Below the pieces are notes generated by a model. That model saw nothing but the letters and a program-made list of their open reading frames with translations, ran no database searches and was not told where the DNA came from. From an uncultured Bacilli bacterium (GTDB lineage Bacteria > Bacillota_I > Bacilli_A > RF39 > UBA660): a DNA stretch of 64,000 bases. Position numbers and translations under genes: made by a program. How positions within the stretch are numbered: the stretch's first letter is position 1; each line of letters begins with the position of its first letter. Positions 54,497 to 63,201 of this stretch are shown in pieces. The DNA lies in assembly GCA_934129945.1 (NCBI GenBank), contig CAKOXC010000001.1, positions 186,001 through 250,000 of the forward strand. Direction: 5' to 3'.

Positions 54497-56035
54497 ATGG
54501 AAAGTAAAGGAAAATATTATATAAGTACAGCTATAGCTTATACATCTGGTAAACCACATATTGGAAATACATATGAAATTGTATTAGCTGATGCTATTGC
54601 AAGATTTAAAAGATTACAAGGATATGATGTTTATTTTCAAACTGGTACTGATGAGCATGGTGAAAAAATCGAATTAAAAGCTAAAGAAAAAGGTATAGAA
54701 CCAAAACAATTTGTTGATGAAGTTTCTACAGAAATTAAAAGAATTTGGGATATAATGAATACTAGTTATGATAAATTTGTAAGAACTACAGATACAAATC
54801 ATGAAAAAGTAGTCCAACATATTTTTAAAAGAATGTACGAACAAGGAGATATTTATAAAAGTGAATATAAAGGATTATATTGTACTCCTTGTGAATCTTT
54901 TTGGACAGAATCTCAATTAGTAGATGGAAAATGTCCTGATTGTGGAAGAGATGTAGAAACTAAAAGTGAAGAAGCTTATTTCTTTAAATTATCTAAATAC
55001 CAAAAAAGATTAGAAGATTATATAGAATCTCATCCAGATTTTATCCAACCTGTAGCTAGAAAAAATGAAATGTTAAATAATTTTATTAAACCTGGTCTAC
55101 AAGATTTATGCGTCTCAAGAACATCATTTAAATGGGGTATACCAGTAGATTTTGATTCAAAACATGTAGTATATGTATGGCTTGATGCTTTAACAAATTA
55201 TATTACTAATATTGGTTATGATGTTGATAATGAATCAGATGAATTTAAAACAAAATGGCCAGCTGATTTACATTTAATTGGAAAAGATATAATAAGATTT
55301 CATACTATTTATTGGCCATGTTTTCTAATGAGTTTAGGTCTAGAGATGCCTAAACAAGTTTTTGGTCATCCTTGGTTAATTATGGCTGATGGAAAAATGA
55401 GCAAATCTAAAGGTAATGTAGTATATGCTGATGATTTAGCAGAAGAATTTGGGGTTGATGCTGTAAGATATTATTTCTTACATGAAATTCCATTTGCATC
55501 TGATGGTGTATTTACTAAAGATCTATTAATTGAAAGAATTAATGGTGATTTAGTTAATATTTTAGGAAATTTAATAAATAGAACAGTAAGTATGAACTTT
55601 AAATATTTTGATGGTGTAATAGAAAATCCAAATATTGAAGAAGAATTAGATAAAGACTTAAAAAATAATGTTCTTTCATTAAAATCTAAAGTAGAAAATA
55701 GAATGAATGAATTAAAAGTTGGTGAAGCAATTGAAGAAATCTTTGAAGTTCTAAGAAAATGTAATAAGTATATTGATGAAACAATGCCATGGAGTTTAGC
55801 AAAAGACGAAGATAAAAAGGATAGATTAAAAACAGTTTTATACAATTTATTAGAAAGTATTCGAATTTGTTCAGTTTTATTACAACCATTTATGCCTGAA
55901 ACAAGTGAAAAAATATTTAAACAATTGAATACAACTATTTCAGATTATGATTCAATAAATGAATTTGGTGCTTTAGAACAAGGAAAAACTTTAAATGAAC
56001 CTACTCATTTATTTGATAGAATCGATACAAAATAA
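54497..56035 (+). CDS. metG: Methionyl-tRNA synthetase
   Basis: 512 residues. Class I: HIGN in GKPHIGNTYEI, KMSKS in DGKMSKSKGN, and the zinc knuckle CTPC..CPDCG in the connective domain. It lacks the C-terminal EMAP/Arc1p-like tRNA-binding domain of Bacillus MetS. Controlled by the T-box just upstream; GAAGGA Shine-Dalgarno. Confidence 0.97.
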   Translation: MESKGKYYISTAIAYTSGKPHIGNTYEIVLADAIARFKRLQGYDVYFQTGTDEHGEKIELKAKEKGIEPKQFVDEVSTEIKRIWDIMNTSYDKFVRTTDTNHEKVVQHIFKRMYEQGDIYKSEYKGLYCTPCESFWTESQLVDGKCPDCGRDVETKSEEAYFFKLSKYQKRLEDYIESHPDFIQPVARKNEMLNNFIKPGLQDLCVSRTSFKWGIPVDFDSKHVVYVWLDALTNYITNIGYDVDNESDEFKTKWPADLHLIGKDIIRFHTIYWPCFLMSLGLEMPKQVFGHPWLIMADGKMSKSKGNVVYADDLAEEFGVDAVRYYFLHEIPFASDGVFTKDLLIERINGDLVNILGNLINRTVSMNFKYFDGVIENPNIEEELDKDLKNNVLSLKSKVENRMNELKVGEAIEEIFEVLRKCNKYIDETMPWSLAKDEDKKDRLKTVLYNLLESIRICSVLLQPFMPETSEKIFKQLNTTISDYDSINEFGALEQGKTLNEPTHLFDRIDTK

Positions 56036-56060
56036 ATATTTCCCAGGAAATATTTTTTTG
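56034..56060 (+). terminator. metG terminator that resembles a Noc site
   Basis: AAATATTTC/GAAATATTT stem around CCAG with a T run fits a terminator. The same bases contain ATTTCCCAGGAAAT (56038-56051), one centre mismatch from the Noc consensus, so a protein-binding role is possible as well. Confidence 0.6.
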
Positions 56061-56083
56061 TTATAATTTAAGAGGTGAGAATA

Positions 56084-56830
56084 ATGTTTACAGATACACA
56101 TTGTCATATTTATAAAGAATATTATGATAATATTCAAGACATAATTAATGAAAGTAAAACTAATGGTGTAAATAGATGGATTAATGCTGGATGTAATAAG
56201 AAGTCTAATGAAGAAGTAATAAAATTATTGGAAATTCCAGATATGTATGGAGTAATTGGAATTCATCCTGAAGATGTTTTAAATTATTGTAATAAAGACA
56301 TGGAATTTATTGAAAAAAATATAAATCAAGTAAAAATTCTTGGTATTGGTGAAATTGGCCTTGATTATTACTACACTAAAGAAAATAAAAAAGAACAAAT
56401 AGAATTATTTAATAAACAACTGGCTATTGCTGAAAAGTACAATAAGCCAGTAGTTATTCATAGTAGAGAAGCTACTTTTGATACTATAGATAATTTAAAA
56501 AAATACAAAGTAAAAGGAGTAATTCATTCCTTTAATGGAAGTTTAGAAACAGCTAAAATATATATTAAAATGGGATTTTTATTAGGGGTTAATGGTGTTA
56601 TAACTTTTAAAAATTGTAATATTAAAGACGTTATTAAAGAAGTAGGACTAGAAAATATAATTTTAGAAACTGATAGTCCTTACTTAACTCCTCATCCATA
56701 CCGGGGAAAACAAAATTCTCCTAAACATATTATCGATATTGCAAAATTTGTAGCAGATTTGTATAACGTGTCTTTAGAAGAATTAGAAAATATTACCAAT
56801 AATAATATTAAGCGTATTTTTGACATTTAA
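56084..56830 (+). CDS. tatD: TatD-family metal-dependent DNase
   Basis: 248 residues. TIM-barrel hydrolase: FTDTHCHI (HxH), GEIGLDYYY, VIHSREA, GVIHSFNG and ETDSPYLTPHPYRG. Probable 3'-5' exonuclease or deacylase-type activity. ATG 56084 after AGAGGTG is preferred over GTG 56075. Bacillus order metS-yabD preserved. Confidence 0.93.
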   Translation: MFTDTHCHIYKEYYDNIQDIINESKTNGVNRWINAGCNKKSNEEVIKLLEIPDMYGVIGIHPEDVLNYCNKDMEFIEKNINQVKILGIGEIGLDYYYTKENKKEQIELFNKQLAIAEKYNKPVVIHSREATFDTIDNLKKYKVKGVIHSFNGSLETAKIYIKMGFLLGVNGVITFKNCNIKDVIKEVGLENIILETDSPYLTPHPYRGKQNSPKHIIDIAKFVADLYNVSLEELENITNNNIKRIFDI

Positions 56831-56875
56831 ATACACATGTGTTAAAATATTTTTACTATATAAAGAGGTGATAAG

Positions 56876-57415
56876 ATGAATAACAAATTGCTTAAAAAAG
56901 CTTTTAAAATAATTCGTCTTTCTATAATAGTTGTAGTTTTATTAATAGCTGAAACATCTTCAAAAAAGTATGAAAATAAAATAGAAAGTGTTAATGAAAA
57001 TAGAACTATTAATTTGACAACAATGGCACTTAAATTAGAAGAAGAAATATCAAATGATTTGTATGCTACAAAAGATACATATACTGGTGATTTAACAGGA
57101 TATACAGCTGATTGTCCATTATGTTCTGGAAGACTTGCTTGTACTCCAAACTATAATGTATTAAATGGAACAGAAACATATCCAGATGCTTCTTATGGAA
57201 ATGTTAGAATAGTTGCTTCAAGTAAAAATTTACCTTGTGGTACAGTAATTAGATTTAATAAAGCCAATGTTTCTAATAATCCAATTATAGCAATTGTACT
57301 TGACCGTGGTGTTATTGGTAATGATATAGATTTATTATCTAATAGTAATGACTATGCAGTTAAAACAATTGGAAGATCTTCTATAAGTTATGATATACTA
57401 AGAACTGGGTGGTAA
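56876..57415 (+). CDS. 3D-domain protein at the yabE position
   Basis: 179 residues with an N-terminal membrane anchor (LSIIVVVLLIAETS) and a C-terminal 3D domain (YTADC, VASSKNLPCGTVIRF, IVLDRGVIGNDIDLL) named for its conserved aspartates, related to lytic transglycosylase MltA and Rpf-like YabE. The DUF348/G5 repeats of YabE are absent, so this is a minimal form. Probably acts on peptidoglycan outside the cell. It sits between tatD and ksgA, as yabE does; rnmV is missing. Confidence 0.85.
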   Translation: MNNKLLKKAFKIIRLSIIVVVLLIAETSSKKYENKIESVNENRTINLTTMALKLEEEISNDLYATKDTYTGDLTGYTADCPLCSGRLACTPNYNVLNGTETYPDASYGNVRIVASSKNLPCGTVIRFNKANVSNNPIIAIVLDRGVIGNDIDLLSNSNDYAVKTIGRSSISYDILRTGW

Positions 57416-57443
57416 ACCTAGTTTTTTTAAGAGGTGAATATAT

Positions 57444-58226
57444 ATGAAAGAATTACAAGCAAAAAAAAGTCTTGGTCAAAATTTTTTAAAAGATGAAAAT
57501 GTCTTAAATAAAATAGCTAATTCTATTGATACTGATAATGATTTAATTATTGAAATTGGACCAGGAATGGGCGCTTTAACAAAAAAATTAAAAAATAAAA
57601 ATTCATATTTGATTGCATATGAAATTGATGAAAGAACAAAAGAATATTTACTTCCTTTAGAGGATGAAAAAACTAAAATAATTTATAAAGATTTTTTAAA
57701 AACTGAAATTAAAGAAGATATAAAAAATTTAGACTATAAATATAATAATATTTATATAATTGCAAATATTCCATATTATATAACAACACCAATTATTGAA
57801 CATATCATTGATGAAAAAATAGATGTAAAAGCTATGTCATTACTTGTACAAAATGAAGTAGCAAATAGATTTAGTGCTAAAAGCAAAACTAAAGATTATG
57901 GTGCTATTACAGTATATTTAAATAATTATTTTGATATTGAGAAACTATTTGTTGTTAAAAATACATGTTTTAATCCAGTGCCAAAAGTTGATAGTGCTGT
58001 TGTCAAATTTACAAGAAAAGATACAGTTTTAGAAGATAAAGAATTTTATAATTTTTTAAATACGTGTTTTGCTCAAAAAAGAAAAACTTTAAAAAATAAT
58101 TTAAAGAAATATGATTGGAATCAAGTTAAATCTATTTTAAATAAATACAATATTTTAGAAAATTGTCGTGCCGAAGAACTAGATTTAGAAGTATTTAAAG
58201 AATTATATAAAGAATTAGGTAAATAA
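57444..58226 (+). CDS. rsmA: 16S rRNA dimethyladenosine transferase KsgA/RsmA
   Basis: 260 residues. KSLGQNFLKDENVL at the N-terminus, SAM motif IIEIGPGMGALT and catalytic NIPYYITTPI; ends with RAEELDLEVF. Dimethylates A1518/A1519 of 16S rRNA. AGAGGTG Shine-Dalgarno. Confidence 0.96.
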   Translation: MKELQAKKSLGQNFLKDENVLNKIANSIDTDNDLIIEIGPGMGALTKKLKNKNSYLIAYEIDERTKEYLLPLEDEKTKIIYKDFLKTEIKEDIKNLDYKYNNIYIIANIPYYITTPIIEHIIDEKIDVKAMSLLVQNEVANRFSAKSKTKDYGAITVYLNNYFDIEKLFVVKNTCFNPVPKVDSAVVKFTRKDTVLEDKEFYNFLNTCFAQKRKTLKNNLKKYDWNQVKSILNKYNILENCRAEELDLEVFKELYKELGK

Positions 58227-58262
58227 TTGACCTTTTAGGCATATAATATAGTGGTGATATAA

Positions 58263-59036
58263 GTGGATATCAAAAAAGGAGATTATGTTTCAAGAAAAAG
58301 TTATAATAATGACATAATTTTTAAAGTTATAAACATTAAGAATGACGTCTATTATTTAAAAGGCGCCGATGTTAGATTATATGCTGATAGTTTTTTAGAA
58401 GATTTGATTAAAGAAGAGATTAAAGAAAAAAAAGAAGAAATTTCCACAGAATTACAAGATAATAATTCAGATAGAGGAGATTTTTTTTATTTGCCAGCTA
58501 AAATATTACATATAGATGGAGATAGTGAGTATTTAGATAGATGTCTAAAATACTATAAAAATTTAAACGTCTATGCTATTGGAAAAAAAATAAGAGAAGA
58601 TAAAATTTATGAAGAAATTTATGATTTATTAGAAGAATATAAGCCTGATATTGTTATAATTACAGGACACGATGCATTTTATAAAAAGAAAAAGGATACT
58701 ACTGATATAAGGAATTATAAAAATTCATTAAATTTTGTTAATGCAGTTAAAATGGCAAGAAAATATGAAAAATCTCATGATAAATTAGTTATAATAGCAG
58801 GGGCTTGTCAAAGTGATTATGAAGAATTAATAAAAGCGGGAGCCAATTTTGCTTCAAGTCCTAAAAGAATAAATATTCATGCCTTAGATCCAGCAATAAT
58901 TGCATCATCACTTGCTTTAACCGAGCGAAATAAAGAAATTGATCTTTTAGAATTATTAGAAAAAACAAAATATGGAAAAGATGGTATTGGTGGCCTTAAA
59001 AGTAATGGATTAATGTTTGTTGGATATCCGAGATAA
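58263..59036 (+). CDS. yabG: Sporulation-specific protease YabG
   Basis: 257 residues. GDYVSRKSYNNDIIFKV start, catalytic-type ITGHDAFYKKK and AGACQSDYEELIKAGANFASSP in the second half, GIGGL near the end, all matching Bacillus YabG (GHDAY, AGACQS). YabG processes coat proteins and, in Clostridia, germination factors. Starts GTG 58263 after GGTGAT. Shorter than Bacillus YabG (290), mainly in the charged linker around residue 55. Confidence 0.93.
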   Translation: MDIKKGDYVSRKSYNNDIIFKVINIKNDVYYLKGADVRLYADSFLEDLIKEEIKEKKEEISTELQDNNSDRGDFFYLPAKILHIDGDSEYLDRCLKYYKNLNVYAIGKKIREDKIYEEIYDLLEEYKPDIVIITGHDAFYKKKKDTTDIRNYKNSLNFVNAVKMARKYEKSHDKLVIIAGACQSDYEELIKAGANFASSPKRINIHALDPAIIASSLALTERNKEIDLLELLEKTKYGKDGIGGLKSNGLMFVGYPR

Positions 59037-59048
59037 GAAAGGAAAATT

Positions 59049-59261
59049 ATGAATATTGATGATGTGAAAACTCAAATCAAAAATAATTTATATAGTAATA
59101 TAGAAATAAAAGTATATGGTATGAGAAATAAAAACTCTACTTATGTTGGATATATTTCTAATGTTTATCCGGCAATATTTACAGTAAGAATTAATGGTGT
59201 TGATAAAAGTTTTAATTATGTTGACGTCTTAACCGGAGAAGTTAAAATAAAATATTATTAA
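59049..59261 (+). CDS. veg: Veg family protein
   Basis: 70 residues. NKNSTYVGYISNVYPAIFTV followed by SFNYVDVLTGEVKI fits the Veg pattern (GR..G.i..tYPs.F.v ... sfSY.DvLT..V). In Bacillus Veg promotes biofilm formation. Correct order yabG-veg-spoVG. A few residues shorter than the usual 86. Confidence 0.85.
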   Translation: MNIDDVKTQIKNNLYSNIEIKVYGMRNKNSTYVGYISNVYPAIFTVRINGVDKSFNYVDVLTGEVKIKYY

Positions 59262-59265
59262 TTAC

Positions 59266-59293
59266 TTGCAAAAATTTACACATATGATAAAAT
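59266..59293 (+). promoter_or_regulatory. Probable sigma-A promoter of spoVG
   Basis: TTGCAA (59266-59271), 16-base spacer, TAAAAT (59288-59293), about 37 bases before the spoVG start. In Bacillus this promoter is sigma-H dependent; the sigma-H consensus is not evident here. Confidence 0.5.
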
Positions 59294-59330
59294 AATATTA
59301 AGTTAGAATAACTTTAGGAGGAGTGGTGTT

Positions 59331-59597
59331 ATGGAAATTACATCAGTAAATGTACACAAAATTGAAAAAGAAGGAAAAAGAATTAAAGGTTTAGCTACAG
59401 TTGTTATCGATAATTCATTTGCAATTCATGATATTAGAATAATTGAAGGTGATAATGGCTTATTTATAGCAATGCCAAGTAGAAAAACTCCAACTGGAGA
59501 TTATAGAGATATTGCTCATCCAATTAATCCAGACGTTAGAAAAATGTTTGAAGATGCAATTTTTGAAGAATATAACAAAGAAGATGCAGAAAATTAA
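59331..59597 (+). CDS. spoVG: SpoVG RNA/DNA-binding regulator
   Basis: 88 residues. ITSVNVHKIEKEGKRIKGLA, DNSFAIHDIRIIEG, GLFIAMPSRKT and YRDIAHPI make an unmistakable SpoVG. Global regulator of division, capsule or sporulation genes in Firmicutes. GGAGGAG Shine-Dalgarno; own promoter and terminator. Confidence 0.96.
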   Translation: MEITSVNVHKIEKEGKRIKGLATVVIDNSFAIHDIRIIEGDNGLFIAMPSRKTPTGDYRDIAHPINPDVRKMFEDAIFEEYNKEDAEN

Positions 59598-59619
59598 ACT
59601 CATATTTATGAGTTTTTTT
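59596..59619 (+). terminator. Terminator of spoVG
   Basis: Stem AAACTCAT/ATGAGTTT, loop ATTT, followed by a T run; overlaps the spoVG stop. Confidence 0.85.
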
Positions 59620-59643
59620 AATACAATTTACTAGGGTGATAAA

Positions 59644-59928
59644 ATGCAAAATGATAATGTATTAATTGGTAACCATGAAGTAAAAATGACTGATAGAAAA
59701 ACTATTTATTTGACGGGTATAAAAAAAATAGTAAGTTTTGATAATGAAGAATTTTTAATGGAAAGTAACATGGGAGTAATTCTACTTAAAGGTGAAAGTT
59801 TAGAACTAAATAAATTAGATACTTCCGATGGAAATGTTAAAATTAAAGGAAAAATAAATAGTTTATCTTATGTTGATGGAAAAACTAAAAATAAAGATGA
59901 AGGAATATTTACTAAGTTATTTAAATAA
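59644..59928 (+). CDS. yabP: Spore coat assembly protein YabP
   Basis: 94 residues. GNHEVKMTDRKTIYLTGIKK, SFDNEEFLMESNMGVILLKG and GKINSLSYVDG follow the YabP/YqfC pattern. In Bacillus YabP is expressed in the mother cell and needed for sporulation. The stop shares a base with yabQ. Confidence 0.88.
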   Translation: MQNDNVLIGNHEVKMTDRKTIYLTGIKKIVSFDNEEFLMESNMGVILLKGESLELNKLDTSDGNVKIKGKINSLSYVDGKTKNKDEGIFTKLFK

Positions 59929-60230
59929 TGGATAATAAATTACAAATAATAACTTTTATATTTTCTTTTATTTATGGCTTTTCTTTCTTTTACTTAGAAG
60001 AATTAAATTATCTAATAAATAAAAAAAATAAATGTTTTATTAAATATTTAAATAATACATTATTTATTTTAAATATGGTACTTATTTATGTTATTATAAA
60101 TTATAAAATTAATAACGGTTATTTTCATATTTATTTTTTAATAACAATAGTACTAGGTTACTTTCTTGCAAATTATACACAAAATAATGTAAAGAATTTA
60201 ATTAATAAGTACAAAAAGAAAAATAAGTGA
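59928..60230 (+). CDS. yabQ: YabQ-like spore cortex membrane protein
   Basis: 100 residues, three hydrophobic helices with a loop of FYLEELNYLINKKNK; in YabQ this is where an early helix ends and 'D..r.' type residues follow. Directly after yabP with one-base overlap and before divIC, as in Bacillus. YabQ is needed for spore cortex formation. Sequence similarity is low, so the name rests mainly on position and topology. It is shorter than Bacillus YabQ (211). Confidence 0.75.
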   Translation: MDNKLQIITFIFSFIYGFSFFYLEELNYLINKKNKCFIKYLNNTLFILNMVLIYVIINYKINNGYFHIYFLITIVLGYFLANYTQNNVKNLINKYKKKNK

Positions 60231-60258
60231 TATAATTGTCTAAAGAATGGATGATTAT

Positions 60259-60552
60259 ATGAAAGGTAAAATAACAAAAAAAGTAAAAAGAAGATTATTT
60301 TTTCAAACAGTATTTTTATTTGTTTTAGTTTTTGCATTAATTTTCTCTGTATTTAATGATTGGTCAAAAATATTACAAAATAAAAGAAAAATAAATTCAC
60401 TAAATAGTGAATATACTTCACTTTTAGAAAAAGAAGAATCATTAAATTCAGAAGTAACAAAATTACAAGATCCAGATTATGTTGCAAGATATGCTAGAGA
60501 AAAGTATATGTATTCGTTACCTGATGAAGTAATTATTCGTATACCAGAATAA
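60259..60552 (+). CDS. divIC: DivIC/FtsB-like septum protein
   Basis: 97 residues. One transmembrane helix (TVFLFVLVFALIFSVF), an extracellular coiled coil (KINSLNSEYTSLLEKEESLNSEV, in two parts) and the family end DPDYVARYAREKYMYSLPDEVI. Forms part of the FtsL-DivIB-DivIC division complex. Start could be ATG 60247; ATG 60259 is favoured by GGATGAT spacing. Confidence 0.88.
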   Translation: MKGKITKKVKRRLFFQTVFLFVLVFALIFSVFNDWSKILQNKRKINSLNSEYTSLLEKEESLNSEVTKLQDPDYVARYAREKYMYSLPDEVIIRIPE

Positions 60553-60579
60553 GATAAACACTTTGTGTTTGTCTTTTTT
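60553..60579 (+). terminator. Terminator after divIC
   Basis: Stem GATAAACAC/GTGTTTGTC with loop TTT and six following T residues. Confidence 0.8.
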
Positions 60580-60619
60580 CAAAAAAATGGTATAATATCA
60601 AAGCATTTTGGAGGATAAT

Positions 60620-61303
60620 ATGGAAATAATTTTACAAAATTATAATAAGAATATTAATGGTAAAGATATTTTAAAAAATATAAATTTTAATTTTAATTGT
60701 AATATTTCTTTAATTGGAACTTCTAGTAGTGGAAAAACAACATTATTAAAAGCTTTAGAAAATGATTATAATGTTCCTAGAATTTATAAAAATTTTATGT
60801 TTTTTCATTCAACAATTGAAGAAGAAATAAAATATATTTTATTAAATACAAAACAAAAAAAGATGGTAAATGATTTACTTAAAGATATTAATTTAAGTAT
60901 AAATCCTAATATGTTAAAAAATAATGATAAAATTAAATTATGCATTTTAAAAGGTATTTTAAGTAACAATAATTATGTTTCATTTGATAATATATTAACT
61001 TATCTTCCATTAAAAGAAAAAGAATATATATTAAAATATTTAAACCAAGAACATATTAACTACATAATTGTAAGCAATGATCTGAATGATTTGTTTAATA
61101 CTGATATCACATACATTTTAAATGAAGGAACAATAATCGCTAGTGGTTCTTCACAAAAAATGCTTTTAGAAGAAAAACTTTTAAAAAGACTTGGATTTAC
61201 TTTACCATTCATGATTGATTTATCACTAAAATTAAAAGATTATAACTTAATAAAAGATATTTATTTAGATAAAGAATTGTTGGTGAATAAACTATGGAAA
61301 TAA
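60620..61303 (+). CDS. Degenerate ECF-type ABC ATPase (EcfA1 position)
   Basis: 227 residues in the slot of ecfA1. An ABC fold is still readable: IILQNYNKNINGKDILKNIN (strand region) and an intact Walker A GTSSSGKTT (33-41). The LSGGQ signature is replaced by NNDKIKLC (101-108), the catalytic glutamate after Walker B is gone (SFDN, 121-124), and the switch histidine is Asn (VSND, 151-154). It may bind ATP but hydrolysis is unlikely. ATG 60620 after GGAGG; the frame is intact and overlaps the next gene by 10 bases, which argues for selection. Confidence 0.7.
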   Translation: MEIILQNYNKNINGKDILKNINFNFNCNISLIGTSSSGKTTLLKALENDYNVPRIYKNFMFFHSTIEEEIKYILLNTKQKKMVNDLLKDINLSINPNMLKNNDKIKLCILKGILSNNNYVSFDNILTYLPLKEKEYILKYLNQEHINYIIVSNDLNDLFNTDITYILNEGTIIASGSSQKMLLEEKLLKRLGFTLPFMIDLSLKLKDYNLIKDIYLDKELLVNKLWK

Positions 61304-61908
61304 AGAAAAATAAAATAACTGCAATACTAGGTATAGATACAAATTTAAATATTGATGAAGAAAAATTAGAATTAGATTTTTTAAAAAGTATAAAAATGAT
61401 AGATTATTTAAAAAATAAATTTAATAATTTAAATGATGAAAAGATTAATGAAGCTTTAAAAATATGTTTATTAAATGAAACTGATAAACAAAAACCTCTT
61501 AATGTATTATCTTCAAATGAAATAGAAAAGTTAGAATTAGCTATAAAATTATTAGAAAATAGAGAAATGATAATATTAAGTGATTTTGAAATAAATTTTT
61601 TAAATAGAGAATTTAATTACTTTAAGAGTTTATTTAAAAAAATGGTTACTAAATATAACAAAACAGTAGTTTTTATAACTAATAACTTAACAAAAATTAT
61701 GGACATAATTGATTTTATATTAGTTGTTGAAAATAAAACAGTAGTTTTAGAACTTAACGCTAAAAATATTTATTATGATAAAATTTATGATTATGTAGAT
61801 ATGCCTGAAATAATTAATTTTGTTAAACTTGCAAAAAAGAATCATGCTAAATTAGAGGATTACACAGATATAAATGAGCTTATTAAAGGTATTTTCAGGA
61901 GTGTATAA
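61294..61908 (+). CDS. Degenerate ECF-type ABC ATPase lacking Walker A (EcfA2 position)
   Basis: 204 residues in the slot of ecfA2. The beginning ITAILGIDTNLNID is where an ABC protein has its P-loop, but the lysine and Ser/Thr are lost and the leading strand is absent. LSSNEIEKLELAIKLL corresponds to the LSGGQ helix, EMIILSDFEINFL to Walker B without the DEP, and VVFITNNL to the H-loop with Asn for His. It should not hydrolyse ATP. It overlaps truA (ATGA). No ecfT follows, though truA-rplM-rpsI do. The product may be a structural partner of the upstream protein. Confidence 0.65.
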   Translation: MEIKKNKITAILGIDTNLNIDEEKLELDFLKSIKMIDYLKNKFNNLNDEKINEALKICLLNETDKQKPLNVLSSNEIEKLELAIKLLENREMIILSDFEINFLNREFNYFKSLFKKMVTKYNKTVVFITNNLTKIMDIIDFILVVENKTVVLELNAKNIYYDKIYDYVDMPEIINFVKLAKKNHAKLEDYTDINELIKGIFRSV

Positions 61909-62630
61909 TGAGATATTTAATTAGTATAAGTTATGATGGTTCAAAGTTTCAAGGCTTTCAAAGATTAAAGGAAAATGCAAGTGTTCAAAAAGTTATAGAG
62001 GAAGCCTTAACTAAAATAAATAAAGATAAAGTTGTTATAAAAGGTGCAGGGAGAACCGATAGAGGTGTTCATGCTTTAGACCAAAAAGCTCATTTTGATT
62101 TAAATATTAATATAACTCCTGAAGGACTTAAAAAAGCTCTAAATAGTTTAGTAAAACCTTATATCTATATAAATGATTGCAAAATAGTTGATGAAAATTT
62201 TCATGCTAGGTTTTGTGTAAAAGAAAAAGTTTATGTTTATAAAATTAATTTAGGAGAATATAATCCAATTTTAAAAGATTATGTTAATCAAAATGTTAAC
62301 AATCTTGATATCAAAGCAATGAAGAAAGCTAGCAAAGTATTTTTAGGTGTTCATAATTTTAAAAACTTTGTTAGTGGTGAAAGAGATAATTATGACTGTA
62401 TAATTTATAAAATTAAATTTAAAGTAGTAAATAATATTTTAGAGATTGAATTTACAGGAAAAAGTTTTTATAGATATATGGTTAGAAATTTAGTCGGGGC
62501 ATTAATCGAAGTTGGAAAGCATAAAATTAATAGTGAATATTTAGAAAATATGTTAGAAAATTATGATACGGCTATTAACTTACCAACCTCAGATGCTTGT
62601 GGTTTATATTTAAAACAGATAAAATATTAG
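61908..62630 (+). CDS. truA: tRNA pseudouridine synthase TruA
   Basis: 240 residues. RYLISISYDGSKFQGFQ start, catalytic aspartate in GAGRTDRGVHAL, and FTGKSFYRYMVRNLVG. Makes pseudouridine at 38-40 of tRNAs. Coupled by overlap to the degenerate EcfA2-like gene; ends the unit. Confidence 0.96.
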   Translation: MRYLISISYDGSKFQGFQRLKENASVQKVIEEALTKINKDKVVIKGAGRTDRGVHALDQKAHFDLNINITPEGLKKALNSLVKPYIYINDCKIVDENFHARFCVKEKVYVYKINLGEYNPILKDYVNQNVNNLDIKAMKKASKVFLGVHNFKNFVSGERDNYDCIIYKIKFKVVNNILEIEFTGKSFYRYMVRNLVGALIEVGKHKINSEYLENMLENYDTAINLPTSDACGLYLKQIKY

Positions 62631-62648
62631 TGTTTTATTAGATTTTGT

Positions 62649-62677
62649 TTGACTTTTAAGTAATTATCTAATATAAT
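62649..62677 (+). promoter_or_regulatory. Sigma-A promoter of rplM-rpsI
   Basis: TTGACT (62649-62654), 17-base spacer, TATAAT (62672-62677). The ~75-base leader contains GTCT-TTT-AGAC (62703-62712) and could be the autoregulatory L13 leader, but I cannot fit it to that family by eye. Confidence 0.8.
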
Positions 62678-62759
62678 TTTAAATGGTACATTTTATTTTC
62701 GAAGTCTTTTAGACCCTGGGAAAGTTGAAAAAGAAATCGATTATGGAAGGAAAAAAAAT

Positions 62760-63191
62760 ATGAGTACATTTATGCAAAAAAAAGAAAATATTGAACGTAA
62801 GTGGTATGTTATTGATGCAGCTGGTCTTAATTTAGGTCGTGTTGCAACAAAAGCTGCACACATTTTGAGAGGGAAACACAAACCTACATATACTCCTCAT
62901 GTTGATTGTGGAGATTATGTAATCGTTATTAATGCAGATAAAGTTAATTTAACTGGTAATAAGTTAAATGACAAAATGTATTATAACCATAGTGGATTTC
63001 CAGGAGGCTTAAGAGAAAGAAATGCTAAAACTATGATTGAAAGCTATCCAGAAGAAATGATGGAAAGAGCTATTAAAGGAATGCTTCCTCATAATAGACT
63101 TGGTAGACAAATGGGTAAGAAACTATTTGTTTATAGAGGCGCAGATCATAAACATGCAGCTCAAAAGCCAATAGAAATGAAAGTTGATTAG
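62760..63191 (+). CDS. rplM: Ribosomal protein L13
   Basis: 143 residues. KWYVIDAAGLNLGRVATKAA, DCGDYVIVINADKV, YYNHSGFPGGLRERNAKTM and GMLPHNRLGRQM are standard L13. Large-subunit assembly protein. AAGGAAA Shine-Dalgarno. Confidence 0.97.
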   Translation: MSTFMQKKENIERKWYVIDAAGLNLGRVATKAAHILRGKHKPTYTPHVDCGDYVIVINADKVNLTGNKLNDKMYYNHSGFPGGLRERNAKTMIESYPEEMMERAIKGMLPHNRLGRQMGKKLFVYRGADHKHAAQKPIEMKVD

Positions 63192-63201
63192 GAGGGTATT
63201 C

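Noticed and set aside
54497..56035. metG as a truncated pseudogene because it ends at 512 residues
   Set aside because: All catalytic and zinc motifs are present; many MetRS naturally lack the C-terminal tRNA-binding domain.
56034..56060. Second definite Noc site after metG
   Set aside because: A central mismatch and the T run make a simple terminator equally likely, so it is kept only as a possible site.
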